NCBI GenBank assembly: GCA_913042265.1
Contig: CAJWKF010000007.1
Span: forward strand, 1 to 34,258
Direction of reading: 5' to 3'
Length of the DNA stretch: 34,258 bases
Source: an uncultured Gammaproteobacteria bacterium
Lineage (GTDB): Bacteria; Pseudomonadota; Gammaproteobacteria; Nitrosococcales; Methylophagaceae
In this document: piece after piece, positions 19,171 to 30,258 of the stretch
How the letters are laid out: every line of letters starts with the position of its first letter
Position numbering within the stretch: the first letter of the stretch is position 1
The notes under the pieces: model-generated
What the model was told of the DNA's origin: nothing
Seen by the model: only the letters and a program-made list of their open reading frames with translations
Databases searched by the model: none
Made by a program: the position numbers and the translations under genes

Positions 19171-20766
19171 CTATGTAATACCTTGGCTTATAAGATACTC
19201 ATCATAATTGCCTTTAAAATCAACTATGCCATTTTCAGACATATCAAAAATTCGAGTGGCGAGAGAAGATACAAATTCTCGATCATGACTAACGAAAAAG
19301 AGAGTCCCCTCATATTGTCCTAGAGCCATATTTAGTGATTCAATAGATTCCATATCCATATGATTAGTCGGCTCGTCCATAATGAGAATATTAGGTTTTT
19401 GTAGTAAGAGCTTACCGAACATCATTCGGCCTTTTTCACCTCCAGATAATACTCTTACTTTTTTATCAATCATGGTGCCTGAGAATAAAAGTCGGCCAAG
19501 AGTACCACGTATTACCTGTTCATCATCTGTTGGCTTGCCCCATTGTTGCATCCACTCAAAGAGGGTAAAGTCATTGTCAAAGAAGTGTTCATGATCCTGA
19601 GCATAATAACCGATATGAGCATTTTCAGACCACTTTACCTGTCCAGACTTGGGTTGCATTTCAGTAGCTAAAGTTTTTATAAGTGTTGATTTACCAATAC
19701 CATTTGGACCGATAACAGCGATGCGCTCACCGACCTCACTCATAAACTTTATACCATTAAATAAGGTATCTTCATTATCATAGGATTGACTAATATTATT
19801 AACCTCAAGCGCATTTCTGAACAATTTTTTGTCTTGTTCAAATCGAATAAAGGGATTAACACGGCTTGACGGTTTAATATCATCAAGCTGAATTTTATCA
19901 ATTTGTTTTGCACGTGACGTGGCTTGTTTTGCTTTTGAAGCATTAGCAGAAAAGCGGCGAACAAAGTCCTGCAATTCTATTATTTGAGCCTTTTTCTTCT
20001 CATTATCAGAAAGTTGCTGAGCGCGAGCCTGGGTTGAAGCTAACATGTACTCATCGTAGTTACCGGGGTAAACTCGCAATTCACCGAAATCCATATCAGC
20101 CATATGAGTACATACACTGTTTAAAAAGTGGCGATCATGAGAAATAATCACCATGGTGCCATTACGTTGATTAATCATATCCTCGAGCCAACGAATAGTA
20201 TTAATATCTAAATGGTTAGTGGGCTCATCAAGTAAGAAAATATCTGGAGCAGCAAACAAGACCTGAGTTAATAGAATACGCAATTTCCAACCAGGAGCTA
20301 TTTCGCTCATTGGGCCATAATGTTGTTCTGTGGGAATACCGACTCCAAGCAATAATTCACCGGCGCGAGATTCAGCTGTATAACCATCCATCTCAGCATA
20401 CTCGCCTTCAAGGTGAGCGACTTTTAAACCATCCTCTTCAGACATTTCTGGTAAGTTATAGATTCGCTCTCGTTCTTTGTGTACTTCCCATAATTTGGCA
20501 TTACCCATAATTACAACATCGATAACTCGCTGGTCTTCATAAGCAAATTGATCTTGTTTCAATACGGCAAAACTTTCGTTAACATCGAGACTAACATTAC
20601 CCGCTGTGGGTTCTAGCTGCCCGGCCAAAATTTTCATGAAAGTTGATTTACCACAACCATTTGCACCGATAAGCCCGTAACGGTTACCTCCTCCAAATTT
20701 AACGGATACGTTTTCAAATAGAGGTTTGGCACCAAATTGCATGGTGATATTTGCTGTTGTTAACAA
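19171..20766 (-). CDS. ybiT: ABC-F family ATPase YbiT
   Basis: [83 protein letters not shown]; two ABC domains with Walker A/B and no TM segments. Confidence 0.95.
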   Translation of the reverse strand: MLTTANITMQFGAKPLFENVSVKFGGGNRYGLIGANGCGKSTFMKILAGQLEPTAGNVSLDVNESFAVLKQDQFAYEDQRVIDVVIMGNAKLWEVHKERERIYNLPEMSEEDGLKVAHLEGEYAEMDGYTAESRAGELLLGVGIPTEQHYGPMSEIAPGWKLRILLTQVLFAAPDIFLLDEPTNHLDINTIRWLEDMINQRNGTMVIISHDRHFLNSVCTHMADMDFGELRVYPGNYDEYMLASTQARAQQLSDNEKKKAQIIELQDFVRRFSANASKAKQATSRAKQIDKIQLDDIKPSSRVNPFIRFEQDKKLFRNALEVNNISQSYDNEDTLFNGIKFMSEVGERIAVIGPNGIGKSTLIKTLATEMQPKSGQVKWSENAHIGYYAQDHEHFFDNDFTLFEWMQQWGKPTDDEQVIRGTLGRLLFSGTMIDKKVRVLSGGEKGRMMFGKLLLQKPNILIMDEPTNHMDMESIESLNMALGQYEGTLFFVSHDREFVSSLATRIFDMSENGIVDFKGNYDEYLISQGIT

Positions 20767-20838
20767 GACAATGTTCCTGTGATAGTTGGGAATTCTGTTT
20801 TAACTGAAGCTCAGAAAAACCCACCACTATACATGCTC

Positions 20839-21102
20839 TTACTCTTGTTTGATAAGCTCTATTTTTTCTTTTCGAGAGAGTTTCTTAATAGAGGCCTCAC
20901 GTTTAGATGCGCTACTACGGTTGGAATGGGGTTCGTGGAAGACTATTTTCTTTGGCGGACTACTATTAAAAAACTTTGCTCCGACATGTTTTGTTTGATG
21001 CTCCGAAAAACGGCGCGCTAAATCAGTTGTAATACCAGTATAAAGATAGCCATTTTGAGCTTCTACGATATATACAAACCACTTTTTTTCACTGAGACTC
21101 AA
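20839..21102 (-). CDS. GIY-YIG endonuclease-domain protein (UPF0213/YhbQ-like)
   Basis: WFVYIVEAQNGYLYTGITTDLARRFSEHQ: GIY-YIG variant motif and conserved R; E in SKREASIKKLSR. Confidence 0.9.
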   Translation of the reverse strand: MSLSEKKWFVYIVEAQNGYLYTGITTDLARRFSEHQTKHVGAKFFNSSPPKKIVFHEPHSNRSSASKREASIKKLSRKEKIELIKQE

Positions 21103-21108
21103 TTTTAT

Positions 21109-21498
21109 TTATGATTTAAAGTTAATGGATGCTGAATTGATGCAGTAACGAATGCCTGAAGGCTTTGGACCATCATTAAAGACGTGGCCTAAATGAGCAT
21201 CGCACTCAGGACAGCGAACTTCAACACGTCGCATACCATGGGCTAAATCAACTTCTTCTATTATGTCGTTGGCAACGAGTTCTGATGAGAAACTAGGCCA
21301 ACCACAACTAGAATCAAATTTAGCTTCCGATGAAAATAATGGGTGTTCACAACATATGCAACGGTAAGTTCCTTTGTCATGATGATCAACATAAATACCC
21401 GAGAATGGGGGTTCGGTCCCTGCTTGGCGTGTAATGCGATACTGTTCTTCATTGAGCTGCAAACGCCACTCTTTTTCAGTTTTTTTAATGTTAGCCAT
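21109..21498 (-). CDS. msrB: peptide-methionine (R)-S-oxide reductase
   Basis: DSSCGWPSFSSEL, RVEVRCPECDAHLGHVFNDGP, GIRYCINSASINF; two CxxC zinc pairs. Confidence 0.96.
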   Translation of the reverse strand: MANIKKTEKEWRLQLNEEQYRITRQAGTEPPFSGIYVDHHDKGTYRCICCEHPLFSSEAKFDSSCGWPSFSSELVANDIIEEVDLAHGMRRVEVRCPECDAHLGHVFNDGPKPSGIRYCINSASINFKS

Positions 21499-21534
21499 GT
21501 TAAGCCTAGATAAAATTAGAAATAAAAAAGTATA

Positions 21535-22857
21535 TTAACTTATTTTTTGTTTTATTAACCTACGCATATGTACAAACTGTAAACTCACGGTTAACCAGCT
21601 TGCGATAGCTATCGACCACCAAATACCAAAAATGCTTGTCTCGAAGACGACTAGAGAGATCAGAATGAATATGGATGGCAGCAAGAGCTGACGAATAAGG
21701 TTAAAGTACATTGGGATAGCCGCACGTTTCATCCCTTGTAATACGGCACCAGAAACAAAAGATAAAACATATGCAGGTAAGATTAATGCTTCAACACGTA
21801 AATAGCCGACGCCAATATCAATTATGCGGTTATTGTCTGTAAATATAGATATTAGAGGCCTAGCAAATGTAAAGATTAAGACACCACCCAATATCATGAA
21901 AATAGTTCCAATACGGATAGAGTCTCTAGCTATTTTGTCCATTCTCTCAAATTGTTTTGCACCAAAATTGACACTAATTAGTGAGAGTACGGCGATATTA
22001 ATCCCCACCGTTGGCAACAAGACTAGTTGTTCTATTCTTAAAGCTATCCCTAGTCCAGCCACTGCATTTTCACCAAAATGAGCAACAGCTGATGTGATGA
22101 TAATAGAACCTAATGCAATAAAAAACATATTAGTACTAGCAGGTAAAGACTGATTAAAAAGGGCCTTGTATTGCGACCAGCCTGGTAATAAATTTGTTAG
22201 GGTCAAACTGTTCCCGAGCCTGCTTTGGCGAACCTTAATGGTTAAATAAATCCCACTACCTAATTGTGTTAATGCGGTGGCAGCAGCTAGACCGTAGACG
22301 CCCCATCCAAAAGTGAACATCAACAATGGATCTAGAGCTATATTAGCGAAAAAAGCTACGATCAAACTATTCCGAAAGCTAGTTGTGTCACCTAATGAAT
22401 TGAGTATCCCATTAGCTGTCATTGAATGAGCTGAAAAAGCTAATGTTGGTAGAATAATAGAAAGGTATTTTATAGAGTCTTGAGTATAATCACCCTCAGC
22501 TCCCATTAAGCTGAACAAATCAGCCGCGAAAAAGAGTACAGCAAGACCAATTAAAACGGCAGATAACCAGGCGAAAGAAATTGCTTTGCCAGCAATTTTT
22601 TCCGCTAAATCCTGACGGCCCTGACCAATAGCATTACCCACTAGTGCATTGGTACCCTGTCCTACACCGATAGATACAGCTATACCCATAAAATAGATGG
22701 GGGCAGCAAGTGAAATTCCTGCCAAAGCAGTTGATGACAGCATACCGGCATAAAAATTATCGACAATATAATACATTGTGCTGAAGAACATACCAACACT
22801 GGCAGGGACCGCAATTTTTTTAAGTAAGTGTGGTATTGGATCTGTAATGAGGTTCAA
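21535..22857 (-). CDS. MATE family efflux transporter
   Basis: About 12 hydrophobic segments; VDNFYAGMLSSTALAGISLAAPI, VGQGTNALVGNAIGQGR typical of MATE proteins. Confidence 0.9.
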   Translation of the reverse strand: MNLITDPIPHLLKKIAVPASVGMFFSTMYYIVDNFYAGMLSSTALAGISLAAPIYFMGIAVSIGVGQGTNALVGNAIGQGRQDLAEKIAGKAISFAWLSAVLIGLAVLFFAADLFSLMGAEGDYTQDSIKYLSIILPTLAFSAHSMTANGILNSLGDTTSFRNSLIVAFFANIALDPLLMFTFGWGVYGLAAATALTQLGSGIYLTIKVRQSRLGNSLTLTNLLPGWSQYKALFNQSLPASTNMFFIALGSIIITSAVAHFGENAVAGLGIALRIEQLVLLPTVGINIAVLSLISVNFGAKQFERMDKIARDSIRIGTIFMILGGVLIFTFARPLISIFTDNNRIIDIGVGYLRVEALILPAYVLSFVSGAVLQGMKRAAIPMYFNLIRQLLLPSIFILISLVVFETSIFGIWWSIAIASWLTVSLQFVHMRRLIKQKIS

Positions 22858-23068
22858 GTGTTTTCCTAGCGAGGTGTTAAGTGAAAATTGTAATTGTGAT
22901 AAACAATGGCATATTAATAGTTTAGTTGAGGAGTGTTTGATTGGTATGGTTTGGCTGAAAATTAGCTTATGAAATTTTTAGTTTGTAATAAAAAAACCGT
23001 TCATTTACTGACTTATAAGAGGGATTATCTTACTCTAAAATCAGGAATAATGAGCTTGTCTATTGTAT

Positions 23069-23698
23069 CTAGTTGTTTTTAACAACAGGAATTAGTACTT
23101 CATTACGCCTCAGAAACCACAGAGTAAATGGGGCATTATAACGAGCCCAGATAGCATCGCCACCCACATGATAATTGGATCGATGGATCCAGTTTTCTAG
23201 TTTTGATTTATGTTCTAAATAGTTAGATTGACTCCAAAATCCAGAGTAACGAATTGCTGCGATGGTTTGGCTAGGAACCTGGCGTAACTTGACGCGAACA
23301 TCACTAGGGCGAGGCAGGGTCTCAATACTAAAGGAGTTGGGCATTTTAAAATTAACAGCCCAGCCAGATTTTGATTTTTCCTGACGAACGGGGACAGTCA
23401 TTGCAATCTCTTCGCTACTAATTTGTTGCCCTACTGGTGCAGTCATCGTGATGGTAGATTGTGTAATATTGTTACCTGAAATATATCCAAATAATCGTTT
23501 AAAAGCTATATTGCCAGCCTCTTCTATATCACCATTAACAATTGTTTCAGCAATAATTTGTGGAGTGTAATGGCGAATTTCAATTTTTTTGTCTTTTGAA
23601 ATGACGTTGTACTTTGCTTCTTCGATAGCCATAGCTGGACTTATTGATATAGAGAGAAACAGGAATACTGATAAGGGAGTGTGTTTTAGGTTATTCAT
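23069..23698 (-). CDS. SOUL-family heme-binding protein, predicted exported
   Basis: IEEAKYNVISKDKKIEIRHYTPQIIAETIV, ITMTAPVGQ, IAMTVPV, IAAIRYSGFWSQ; N-terminal signal sequence ending SPAMA. Confidence 0.88.
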   Translation of the reverse strand: MNNLKHTPLSVFLFLSISISPAMAIEEAKYNVISKDKKIEIRHYTPQIIAETIVNGDIEEAGNIAFKRLFGYISGNNITQSTITMTAPVGQQISSEEIAMTVPVRQEKSKSGWAVNFKMPNSFSIETLPRPSDVRVKLRQVPSQTIAAIRYSGFWSQSNYLEHKSKLENWIHRSNYHVGGDAIWARYNAPFTLWFLRRNEVLIPVVKNN

Positions 23699-23849
23699 AG
23701 TGTGTCAATTTAAAGATCAAAAATATCAATATCCTCCAATTATATACCTTCAGCAAAGGAGTAGGTTATCCTCTTCGTCTAAATAGAGATAAGATAGGTA
23801 TTAATTCAAATGCCACTTTGTTATTGGAATGTATAGGGAAAGCTATTCA

Positions 23850-24530
23850 ATGGTCTTAGAAAATGCACCGAGTTGGCAGGCAAAATTATTTCAAGAGTTT
23901 GAGATGCCATATATGAAAGTTTTAATGACTTTCCTACTTGATGAAAAAGATCAAAATAAGGATATTTATCCGCCCCAATTAAATTGGTTTTACGCTCTGG
24001 AAGCTACTCCGTTAGAGAGAGTGAAAGTAGTTATATTAGGACAGGATCCTTATCATCAGCCGGGCCAAGCACATGGCTTATGCTTTTCTGTGCAACCAGG
24101 CATCAAAGTACCGCCTTCACTGTTAAATATTTATAAAGAACTAGCAACTGATGTGAATGCAGAAGTAGCAGAACATGGTTGCTTAGAAAGTTGGACAAAA
24201 CAGGGAGTGCTATTACTAAATGCTGTATTAACAGTAGAAGATTCAAATGCGAACTCTCACCAGGGAAAAGGTTGGGAAATATTCACGGATAAAATCATTA
24301 ATATAGTCAATGAACACTGTGACAATGTTGTATTTATGTTGTGGGGTAATTATGCGACGCAAAAAGGTACAATAATTAACGACAAAAAACATCTTGTTTT
24401 AAAAGCGGCACATCCATCACCACTATCAGCATACCGTGGTTTTTTTGGTTGTCAGCATTTCAGTCAGGCTAACACTAATTTAGTCAAGAATGGAAAAACT
24501 GCCATTAGTTGGAATATACCATCACAATAG
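23850..24530 (+). CDS. ung: uracil-DNA glycosylase (family 1)
   Basis: [56 protein letters not shown] at 23850 has a better SD (AGGGAA) than the track start at 23829. Confidence 0.96.
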   Translation: MVLENAPSWQAKLFQEFEMPYMKVLMTFLLDEKDQNKDIYPPQLNWFYALEATPLERVKVVILGQDPYHQPGQAHGLCFSVQPGIKVPPSLLNIYKELATDVNAEVAEHGCLESWTKQGVLLLNAVLTVEDSNANSHQGKGWEIFTDKIINIVNEHCDNVVFMLWGNYATQKGTIINDKKHLVLKAAHPSPLSAYRGFFGCQHFSQANTNLVKNGKTAISWNIPSQ

Positions 24531-24596
24531 TGGGTCTAATTAATTTTGTTGATATTGAGCAGTTGAGAAGTGAATTGTTCGCGTACAATACCTGCC

Positions 24597-26483
24597 ATGA
24601 TAAAGCTTCAAAATCTCTCTGTCCGTCGTGGCATTCGATTACTCTTTGAATCTGTTAATTTGACGATTAACCCAGGTAAGAAAGTCGGGTTAACGGGCTC
24701 AAATGGTACTGGAAAATCGAGTTTATTCGCCTTATTGCAAGATAAATTAGATGCTGACCACGGGACTGCATCCTTTCCTCCTCATTGGGTAACAGCCCAT
24801 GTTGCTCAAGAAACACCCGCTACGGGTATATCAGCATTAGATTATGCCTTAGAAGGTGATGTTGAATACATTGAATTACAAACTGCATTGAAGCTGGCTG
24901 AGTCGACCGAGGATGGCGACAAGCAAAGTGAAATACACGAGAAGTTAGTTGTCATAGATGGATACAGTGCTCGTAGTCGAGCAAGTAAGTTACTTTATGG
25001 TCTTGGTTTCAAAGCAGATCAAGAATTATCACCAGTGACTAGTTTTTCCGGTGGCTGGCGAATGCGATTAAATCTAGCTCAAGCTTTAATGTGTCGATCA
25101 GACTTGTTACTACTTGACGAACCAACCAATCACTTAGATTTGGAAGCAGTTTTTTGGCTAGAAGAATGGCTAGGGAATTATCAAGGCACTTTACTCTTAA
25201 TTTCACATGATCGAGATTTTCTGGATCGAGTGGTGACACAGATCTGCCATATTGAACATCATGGCATTAAAAGCTATACCGGAAACTACTCTGATTTTGA
25301 ATTGGCACGAGCAGAGCATCTAGCTAATCAACAAGCAGCCCATCAAAAGCAACAACGTGAAATTGCCCACATTCGAAGTTATGTGACACGTTTTAAAGCA
25401 CAGGCTACGAAAGCAAAACAAGCACAAAGCCGCATCAAAGCTCTTGAACGAATGGAGTTAATCGCCCCAGCACACGTTGATTCACCATTTCACTTTAAGT
25501 TCTTAATACCGTCGCGTGTAACGACACCATTATTGAGTCTCGATAAAATTGCTGTCGGATATGGTGATGAAGCTCTATTAACTGGAGTAAAGCTGTCTTT
25601 AGCACCTGGCGACCGTATTGGTTTGCTTGGGCCTAATGGGGCAGGTAAGTCTACCTTGATTAAATTAATTGCGGGTGCACTAGCCCCCTTAAACGGTAAA
25701 CGTAAAGTAGGCAAGGATATTCGTATTGCCTATTTTGCTCAACATCAATTAGAGCAACTCTATGTTGAAGATAGTCCGATTAAACATCTTCAACGCATCG
25801 ACTCTAACGCCACCGAGGGTGACTTACGTAACTTTATTGGCGGTTTTGGTTTCCATGGTGATGATGCTTTAGCACCAGTTGGTCCATTTTCAGGTGGTGA
25901 AAAAGCCCGTTTAGTATTAGCTTTATTAGTTTATCAAAAACCTGCCGTTCTACTACTAGATGAGCCAACTAATCATTTGGATTTGGAAATGCGACTAGCG
26001 CTAACTATGGCATTACAAGATTTTGAGGGTGCTTTGATTGTGGTATCACATGATCGTCATTTATTGCGTACGGTTGCTAGTGACTTATGGTTAGTATCAA
26101 ATGGTCAAGCCAAGGTATTTGATGGCGATCTGGATGACTATAAACAGTGGCTGATGGCTAAAGATAAGTCAGTAAAGATAGATATAGTAGCAAGTAATAG
26201 TAAAAAAGAGGATAGGCGGGCTTCTGCTGATGCAAGGCAACGATTACAACCACTTAGAAATATGGTGAAAAAAGCAGAACAACAAATGACGTCTCTGCAA
26301 AAAATTATCCATGATATCGATAAAAGATTATCAGAACCTAGTATTTATGAAGCAGAATCAAAGCAAAAGCTTAAAAAAATGTTAACAGAGCAAGCAACAG
26401 CAAAATCACAATTAGAACAGGTTGAAATAGATTGGTTAGAAGCCACGGACAACCTAGAGCAGAAAAAACAACAAGCCAAATAA
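24597..26483 (+). CDS. yheS: ABC-F family ATPase YheS
   Basis: [104 protein letters not shown]. Internal ATG start chosen. Confidence 0.93.
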   Translation: MIKLQNLSVRRGIRLLFESVNLTINPGKKVGLTGSNGTGKSSLFALLQDKLDADHGTASFPPHWVTAHVAQETPATGISALDYALEGDVEYIELQTALKLAESTEDGDKQSEIHEKLVVIDGYSARSRASKLLYGLGFKADQELSPVTSFSGGWRMRLNLAQALMCRSDLLLLDEPTNHLDLEAVFWLEEWLGNYQGTLLLISHDRDFLDRVVTQICHIEHHGIKSYTGNYSDFELARAEHLANQQAAHQKQQREIAHIRSYVTRFKAQATKAKQAQSRIKALERMELIAPAHVDSPFHFKFLIPSRVTTPLLSLDKIAVGYGDEALLTGVKLSLAPGDRIGLLGPNGAGKSTLIKLIAGALAPLNGKRKVGKDIRIAYFAQHQLEQLYVEDSPIKHLQRIDSNATEGDLRNFIGGFGFHGDDALAPVGPFSGGEKARLVLALLVYQKPAVLLLDEPTNHLDLEMRLALTMALQDFEGALIVVSHDRHLLRTVASDLWLVSNGQAKVFDGDLDDYKQWLMAKDKSVKIDIVASNSKKEDRRASADARQRLQPLRNMVKKAEQQMTSLQKIIHDIDKRLSEPSIYEAESKQKLKKMLTEQATAKSQLEQVEIDWLEATDNLEQKKQQAK

Positions 26484-26515
26484 ATTCATTTAGCTTGGGT
26501 ATTTGAGGAAAGAAT

Positions 26516-28405
26516 GTGGCGTTATTGTCATTAAAACAAGTTGTAGTTAGTTTTGGCGGACCAAATCTATTAGATAAAGTGGATTTTCAGCTCGATAGAG
26601 GCGAGCGTGTTTGTCTTGTTGGTCGTAATGGGGCAGGAAAGTCTACCTTGATGAAACTTATTGCGGGTGATATTACAGCAGATGCTGGCGAAATTATGGG
26701 GCAAAAGCTAAAAATAGCTAGATTAGAACAGGAAGTATCTGGTAGCACTGATGGCTCGGTGTTTGACGTGGTAGCTCAAGGATTGGGGGAGGTGGCACCA
26801 CTGCTAATTGAATATCATCATGTTTTGCATAGGCTTGAAACTGATTATTCTGAGGGAGTGTTAGCTGATCTTGAGAAAGCCCAACATAAGCTAGAGGCGG
26901 TAGATGGCTGGACTGTTGAGCAGCGAGTTGAAAGTGTGATATCACGTTTATCATTGAATGCTGATAGCGAATTCTCAGAGCTATCTGGTGGTATGAAACG
27001 TCGAGTATTATTGGCGCAAGCTTTGGTTAAAGATCCTGATATTTTATTGCTTGATGAGCCAACAAATCATCTAGACATTAGCTCGATCACTTGGTTAGAA
27101 GAATTTTTAAAATCATATAGTGGCACAGTCTTATTTATTACTCATGATCGTACATTTTTGCAAGCATTAGCTACTAGAATAGTACAGTTAGATCGTGGGC
27201 AACTTGTTAGCTTCCCTGGTGATTATCGAGGTTATATTGAACGCCGAGAAGCATTATTAGCTGATCAAGAACAGCAAAATGCTTTATTCGATAAAAAGTT
27301 AGCTCAAGAAGAGGTCTGGATACGACAAGGAATTAAAGCACGGAGGACCCGTAATGAAGGACGAGTAAGAGCTTTGGAAAAATTAAGGCGTGAGCGAAGC
27401 CAACGTCGAGAGAAGTTGGGCAATGTTAAAATGCAGCTACAAGATGCACAACGAAGCGGAAAGTTAGTTATTGAAGCTGAAGATCTCAGTCAAAGTTATG
27501 GTGGCAGAACTTTATTTAAAGATTTTACGACACTGATTCAACGACGGGATCGTATTGGTGTAATTGGACCTAATGGCTGTGGAAAAAGCACATTACTTTC
27601 GATTTTATTAGGAAAAAACAAGCCTGATACTGGTGAGGTGACACTTGGTACCAATTTAGAGGTAGCTTATTTTGATCAATTACGTAGCCAATTAGATGAA
27701 GAAGCTACTGTGCTTGACAATGTAGGACAAGGAAGTGATTTCGTTGAAATTGGAAGTGAACGTAAACACATTATGGGCTACCTGCAAGACTTTTTATTCA
27801 CTCCGGAACGATCTAGAACCCCTGTTAAGGCTTTATCTGGAGGTGAGAGGAATCGTTTATTATTAGCAAAATTATTTACTCAGCCCGCTAATTTATTGGT
27901 GATGGATGAACCAACAAATGACTTAGATGCTGAAACCTTAGATTTATTAGAAGACTTATTGATGAATTATCACGGTACTCTATTGTTAGTAAGTCACGAT
28001 CGTGCATTTCTCAACAATGTTGCAACAAGTACCATTGTTTTTGATGATGATGGTCAAGTACGGGAATATGTTGGTGGTTATGATGATTGGGTTCATCAGC
28101 GGCAACAAGATTTACAGGAAGAGACTGGTAAATCAAAAGTAGTCATGAAACCAGTTAAAGTAGGAAGTAAAAAAGCTGCATTAACTTATCAAGAGCAACT
28201 TGATCTGACTGCACTTCCAAAAAAAATTGAAAAGTTAGAATTAAAACAAGCAGAACTGTTAGATCGTGTGGGTCAGCCAGAGTTTTATCAGCAGGAAGTA
28301 GAGAAAGCTGCTGAAATACAGGAGCAATTGGCAAAACTGACTGATGAGTTAGAAAATACTTATGATCGTTGGCAGCAACTTGAAGCTAAGCAGGAAAATA
28401 ATTAA
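26516..28405 (+). CDS. uup: ABC-F family ATPase Uup
   Basis: MALLSLKQVVVSFGGPNLLDKVDFQLDRGERVCLVGRNGAGKSTLMKLI; WIRQGIKARRTRNEGRVRALEKLRRER; C-terminal coiled-coil tail. GTG start. Confidence 0.94.
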   Translation: MALLSLKQVVVSFGGPNLLDKVDFQLDRGERVCLVGRNGAGKSTLMKLIAGDITADAGEIMGQKLKIARLEQEVSGSTDGSVFDVVAQGLGEVAPLLIEYHHVLHRLETDYSEGVLADLEKAQHKLEAVDGWTVEQRVESVISRLSLNADSEFSELSGGMKRRVLLAQALVKDPDILLLDEPTNHLDISSITWLEEFLKSYSGTVLFITHDRTFLQALATRIVQLDRGQLVSFPGDYRGYIERREALLADQEQQNALFDKKLAQEEVWIRQGIKARRTRNEGRVRALEKLRRERSQRREKLGNVKMQLQDAQRSGKLVIEAEDLSQSYGGRTLFKDFTTLIQRRDRIGVIGPNGCGKSTLLSILLGKNKPDTGEVTLGTNLEVAYFDQLRSQLDEEATVLDNVGQGSDFVEIGSERKHIMGYLQDFLFTPERSRTPVKALSGGERNRLLLAKLFTQPANLLVMDEPTNDLDAETLDLLEDLLMNYHGTLLLVSHDRAFLNNVATSTIVFDDDGQVREYVGGYDDWVHQRQQDLQEETGKSKVVMKPVKVGSKKAALTYQEQLDLTALPKKIEKLELKQAELLDRVGQPEFYQQEVEKAAEIQEQLAKLTDELENTYDRWQQLEAKQENN

Positions 28406-28448
28406 GAGTAGTGCTCATGTTTTTGATTCTATGCGATAGGGGAAAGAC

Positions 28449-29798
28449 TTGATGGAAATATTCGGATTAATGTCTAAGTGGGTCATAGTCGTGAATGATA
28501 TCGTCTGGGGTCCAATTATGTTAATACTCATTTTGGGCACAGGATTTTTCTTAATGATAGGCCTCAAATTTATGCCTATACTGAAGTTGGCTTATGGCTC
28601 AAGAATGCTATGGCAAGGACGTGATCCAAGGCCTAGTGAGGGTGATATTTCATCCTTTAACGCTTTAATGACATCACTTTCTGCAACGATTGGGACAGGC
28701 AATATTGCTGGCGTAGCAACTGCAATTTTTTTAGGTGGTCCTGGAGCTTTGTTTTGGATGTGGATGACTGCTCTGGTGGGTATGGCGACTAAATATGCAG
28801 AGGCAGTATTAGCCGTTCATTATAGGGAAACAGATGCTAATGGCAATAAAATTGGCGGTCCAATGTATTATATAAAAAATGGGCTGGGTGAAAGATTTGC
28901 ATGGCTAGGAACAATTTTTGCAATCTTTGGTGCTTTAGCTGGTTTTGGAATTGGTAATACTATTCAAGCTAATTCTGTTGCCGATGTTTTGTATTCTAAG
29001 TTTTCTATATCGCACACTGTTACAGGATTGATTATTGCAGTTTTAGTAGGAGCCGTGCTTCTAGGTGGCATTAAACGTATTGCTCATGTGGCAGGTAAAT
29101 TAGTACCGTTTATGGCTTTAAGTTATGTGATAGCAGCCGGAATCATCCTAATTCTAAATGCTGAAAAAGTCCCTGATGCTTTTAATTTGATATTTACTTA
29201 TGCTTTTACATCAGTAGCTGCGAAAGGCGGTTTTGCCGGTGCTGCTGTTTGGGCTGCAATTCGTTTTGGAGTGGCACGTGGGATATTTTCTAATGAAGCG
29301 GGTTTAGGCAGCGCACCAATTGTACATGCCTTGGCGATGACTAATAACCCTGTTCGCCAAGGGACCATAGCTATGATGGGCACTTTTATTGATACGATTA
29401 TTGTTTGTTCAATGACCGGTTTGGTTATTATTGTCTCAGGAGTTTGGACTAGTGGTGAAACAGGAGCAAGCTTATCTGCTTTAGCTTTTGAATCATCAAT
29501 GCCGGGTATTGGCGGTTATATTGTAACATTAGGGCTGAGTGTTTTTGCTTTCACTACAATTCTGGGGTGGAGTATTTATAGTGAGAAATGTGTGGAATAC
29601 TTATTTGGAGTTAATGCAATCATTCCCTTTCGTATTCTATGGGTCTTGGCTGTGCCGATAGGGGCAGTAGCAAATTTATCACTCATATGGCTAGTGGCAG
29701 ATACTTTAAATGCATTGATGGCAATACCGAATTTGATTGCATTATTACTATTAAGTCCAATGGTATTTAAGTTAACAAAAACCTATTTTGCAAAATAA
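28449..29798 (+). CDS. AGCS-family sodium:alanine symporter
   Basis: MTSLSATIGTGNIAGVATAIFLGGPGALFWMWMTALVGMATKYAEAVLAVHYRE and RGIFSNEAGLGSAPIVHALA motifs; multi-TM. Confidence 0.94.
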   Translation: MMEIFGLMSKWVIVVNDIVWGPIMLILILGTGFFLMIGLKFMPILKLAYGSRMLWQGRDPRPSEGDISSFNALMTSLSATIGTGNIAGVATAIFLGGPGALFWMWMTALVGMATKYAEAVLAVHYRETDANGNKIGGPMYYIKNGLGERFAWLGTIFAIFGALAGFGIGNTIQANSVADVLYSKFSISHTVTGLIIAVLVGAVLLGGIKRIAHVAGKLVPFMALSYVIAAGIILILNAEKVPDAFNLIFTYAFTSVAAKGGFAGAAVWAAIRFGVARGIFSNEAGLGSAPIVHALAMTNNPVRQGTIAMMGTFIDTIIVCSMTGLVIIVSGVWTSGETGASLSALAFESSMPGIGGYIVTLGLSVFAFTTILGWSIYSEKCVEYLFGVNAIIPFRILWVLAVPIGAVANLSLIWLVADTLNALMAIPNLIALLLLSPMVFKLTKTYFAK

Positions 29799-29950
29799 AA
29801 CATTTAATGGTTCGAACACCCTATTTCATTCATCTGTTATTGAGTATGAATTGTTGGAAGTTGAGGAAGATAGTTAAAATCACAACACATAAACATTTGA
29901 TACTAAATGTAGTGGGTTTATAGCCCAATTTAAGGGGAATCAGGGCTAAT

Positions 29951-29986
29951 AAAAAAGCCAGGTAACAAACGTTATCTGGCTTTTTT
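29951..29986. terminator. strong bidirectional Rho-independent terminator
   Basis: AAAAAAGCCAGGTAAC AAAC GTTATCTGGCTTTTTT: 16-bp stem with one G-T/A-C position, 4-nt loop, T-run on both strands; between convergent AGCS and csp genes. Confidence 0.93.
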
Positions 29987-30008
29987 ATTTTATATTATGA
30001 AGTATGAT

Positions 30009-30218
30009 TTAGCCTGGAACAACGTTCTCAGCTTGGGGACCTTTCTGTCCTTGCGATACTTCCATTGTTACTGCTTGGCCTTCTTTTAAAGATTTGAAAC
30101 CGTCTGCTTGGATAGCCGTATGATGTACAAATACATCTGGACCATCTGCCTGCTCAATAAAACCAAAACCTTTTTCGTCGTTAAACCATTTAACGGTACC
30201 TGTTACTTGTTCTGCCAT
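30009..30218 (-). CDS. CspA-family cold shock protein
   Basis: [46 protein letters not shown]1 and RNP2 motifs. Confidence 0.97.
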   Translation of the reverse strand: MAEQVTGTVKWFNDEKGFGFIEQADGPDVFVHHTAIQADGFKSLKEGQAVTMEVSQGQKGPQAENVVPG

Positions 30219-30258
30219 GTTAACCTCTGTACTTAATTAGTATGTAGTAATTTAAAAT

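Noticed and set aside
22778-22972. 64-aa plus-strand ORF overlapping the MATE start
   Set aside because: Mostly antisense to the MATE N-terminus; no supporting RBS or motif seen.
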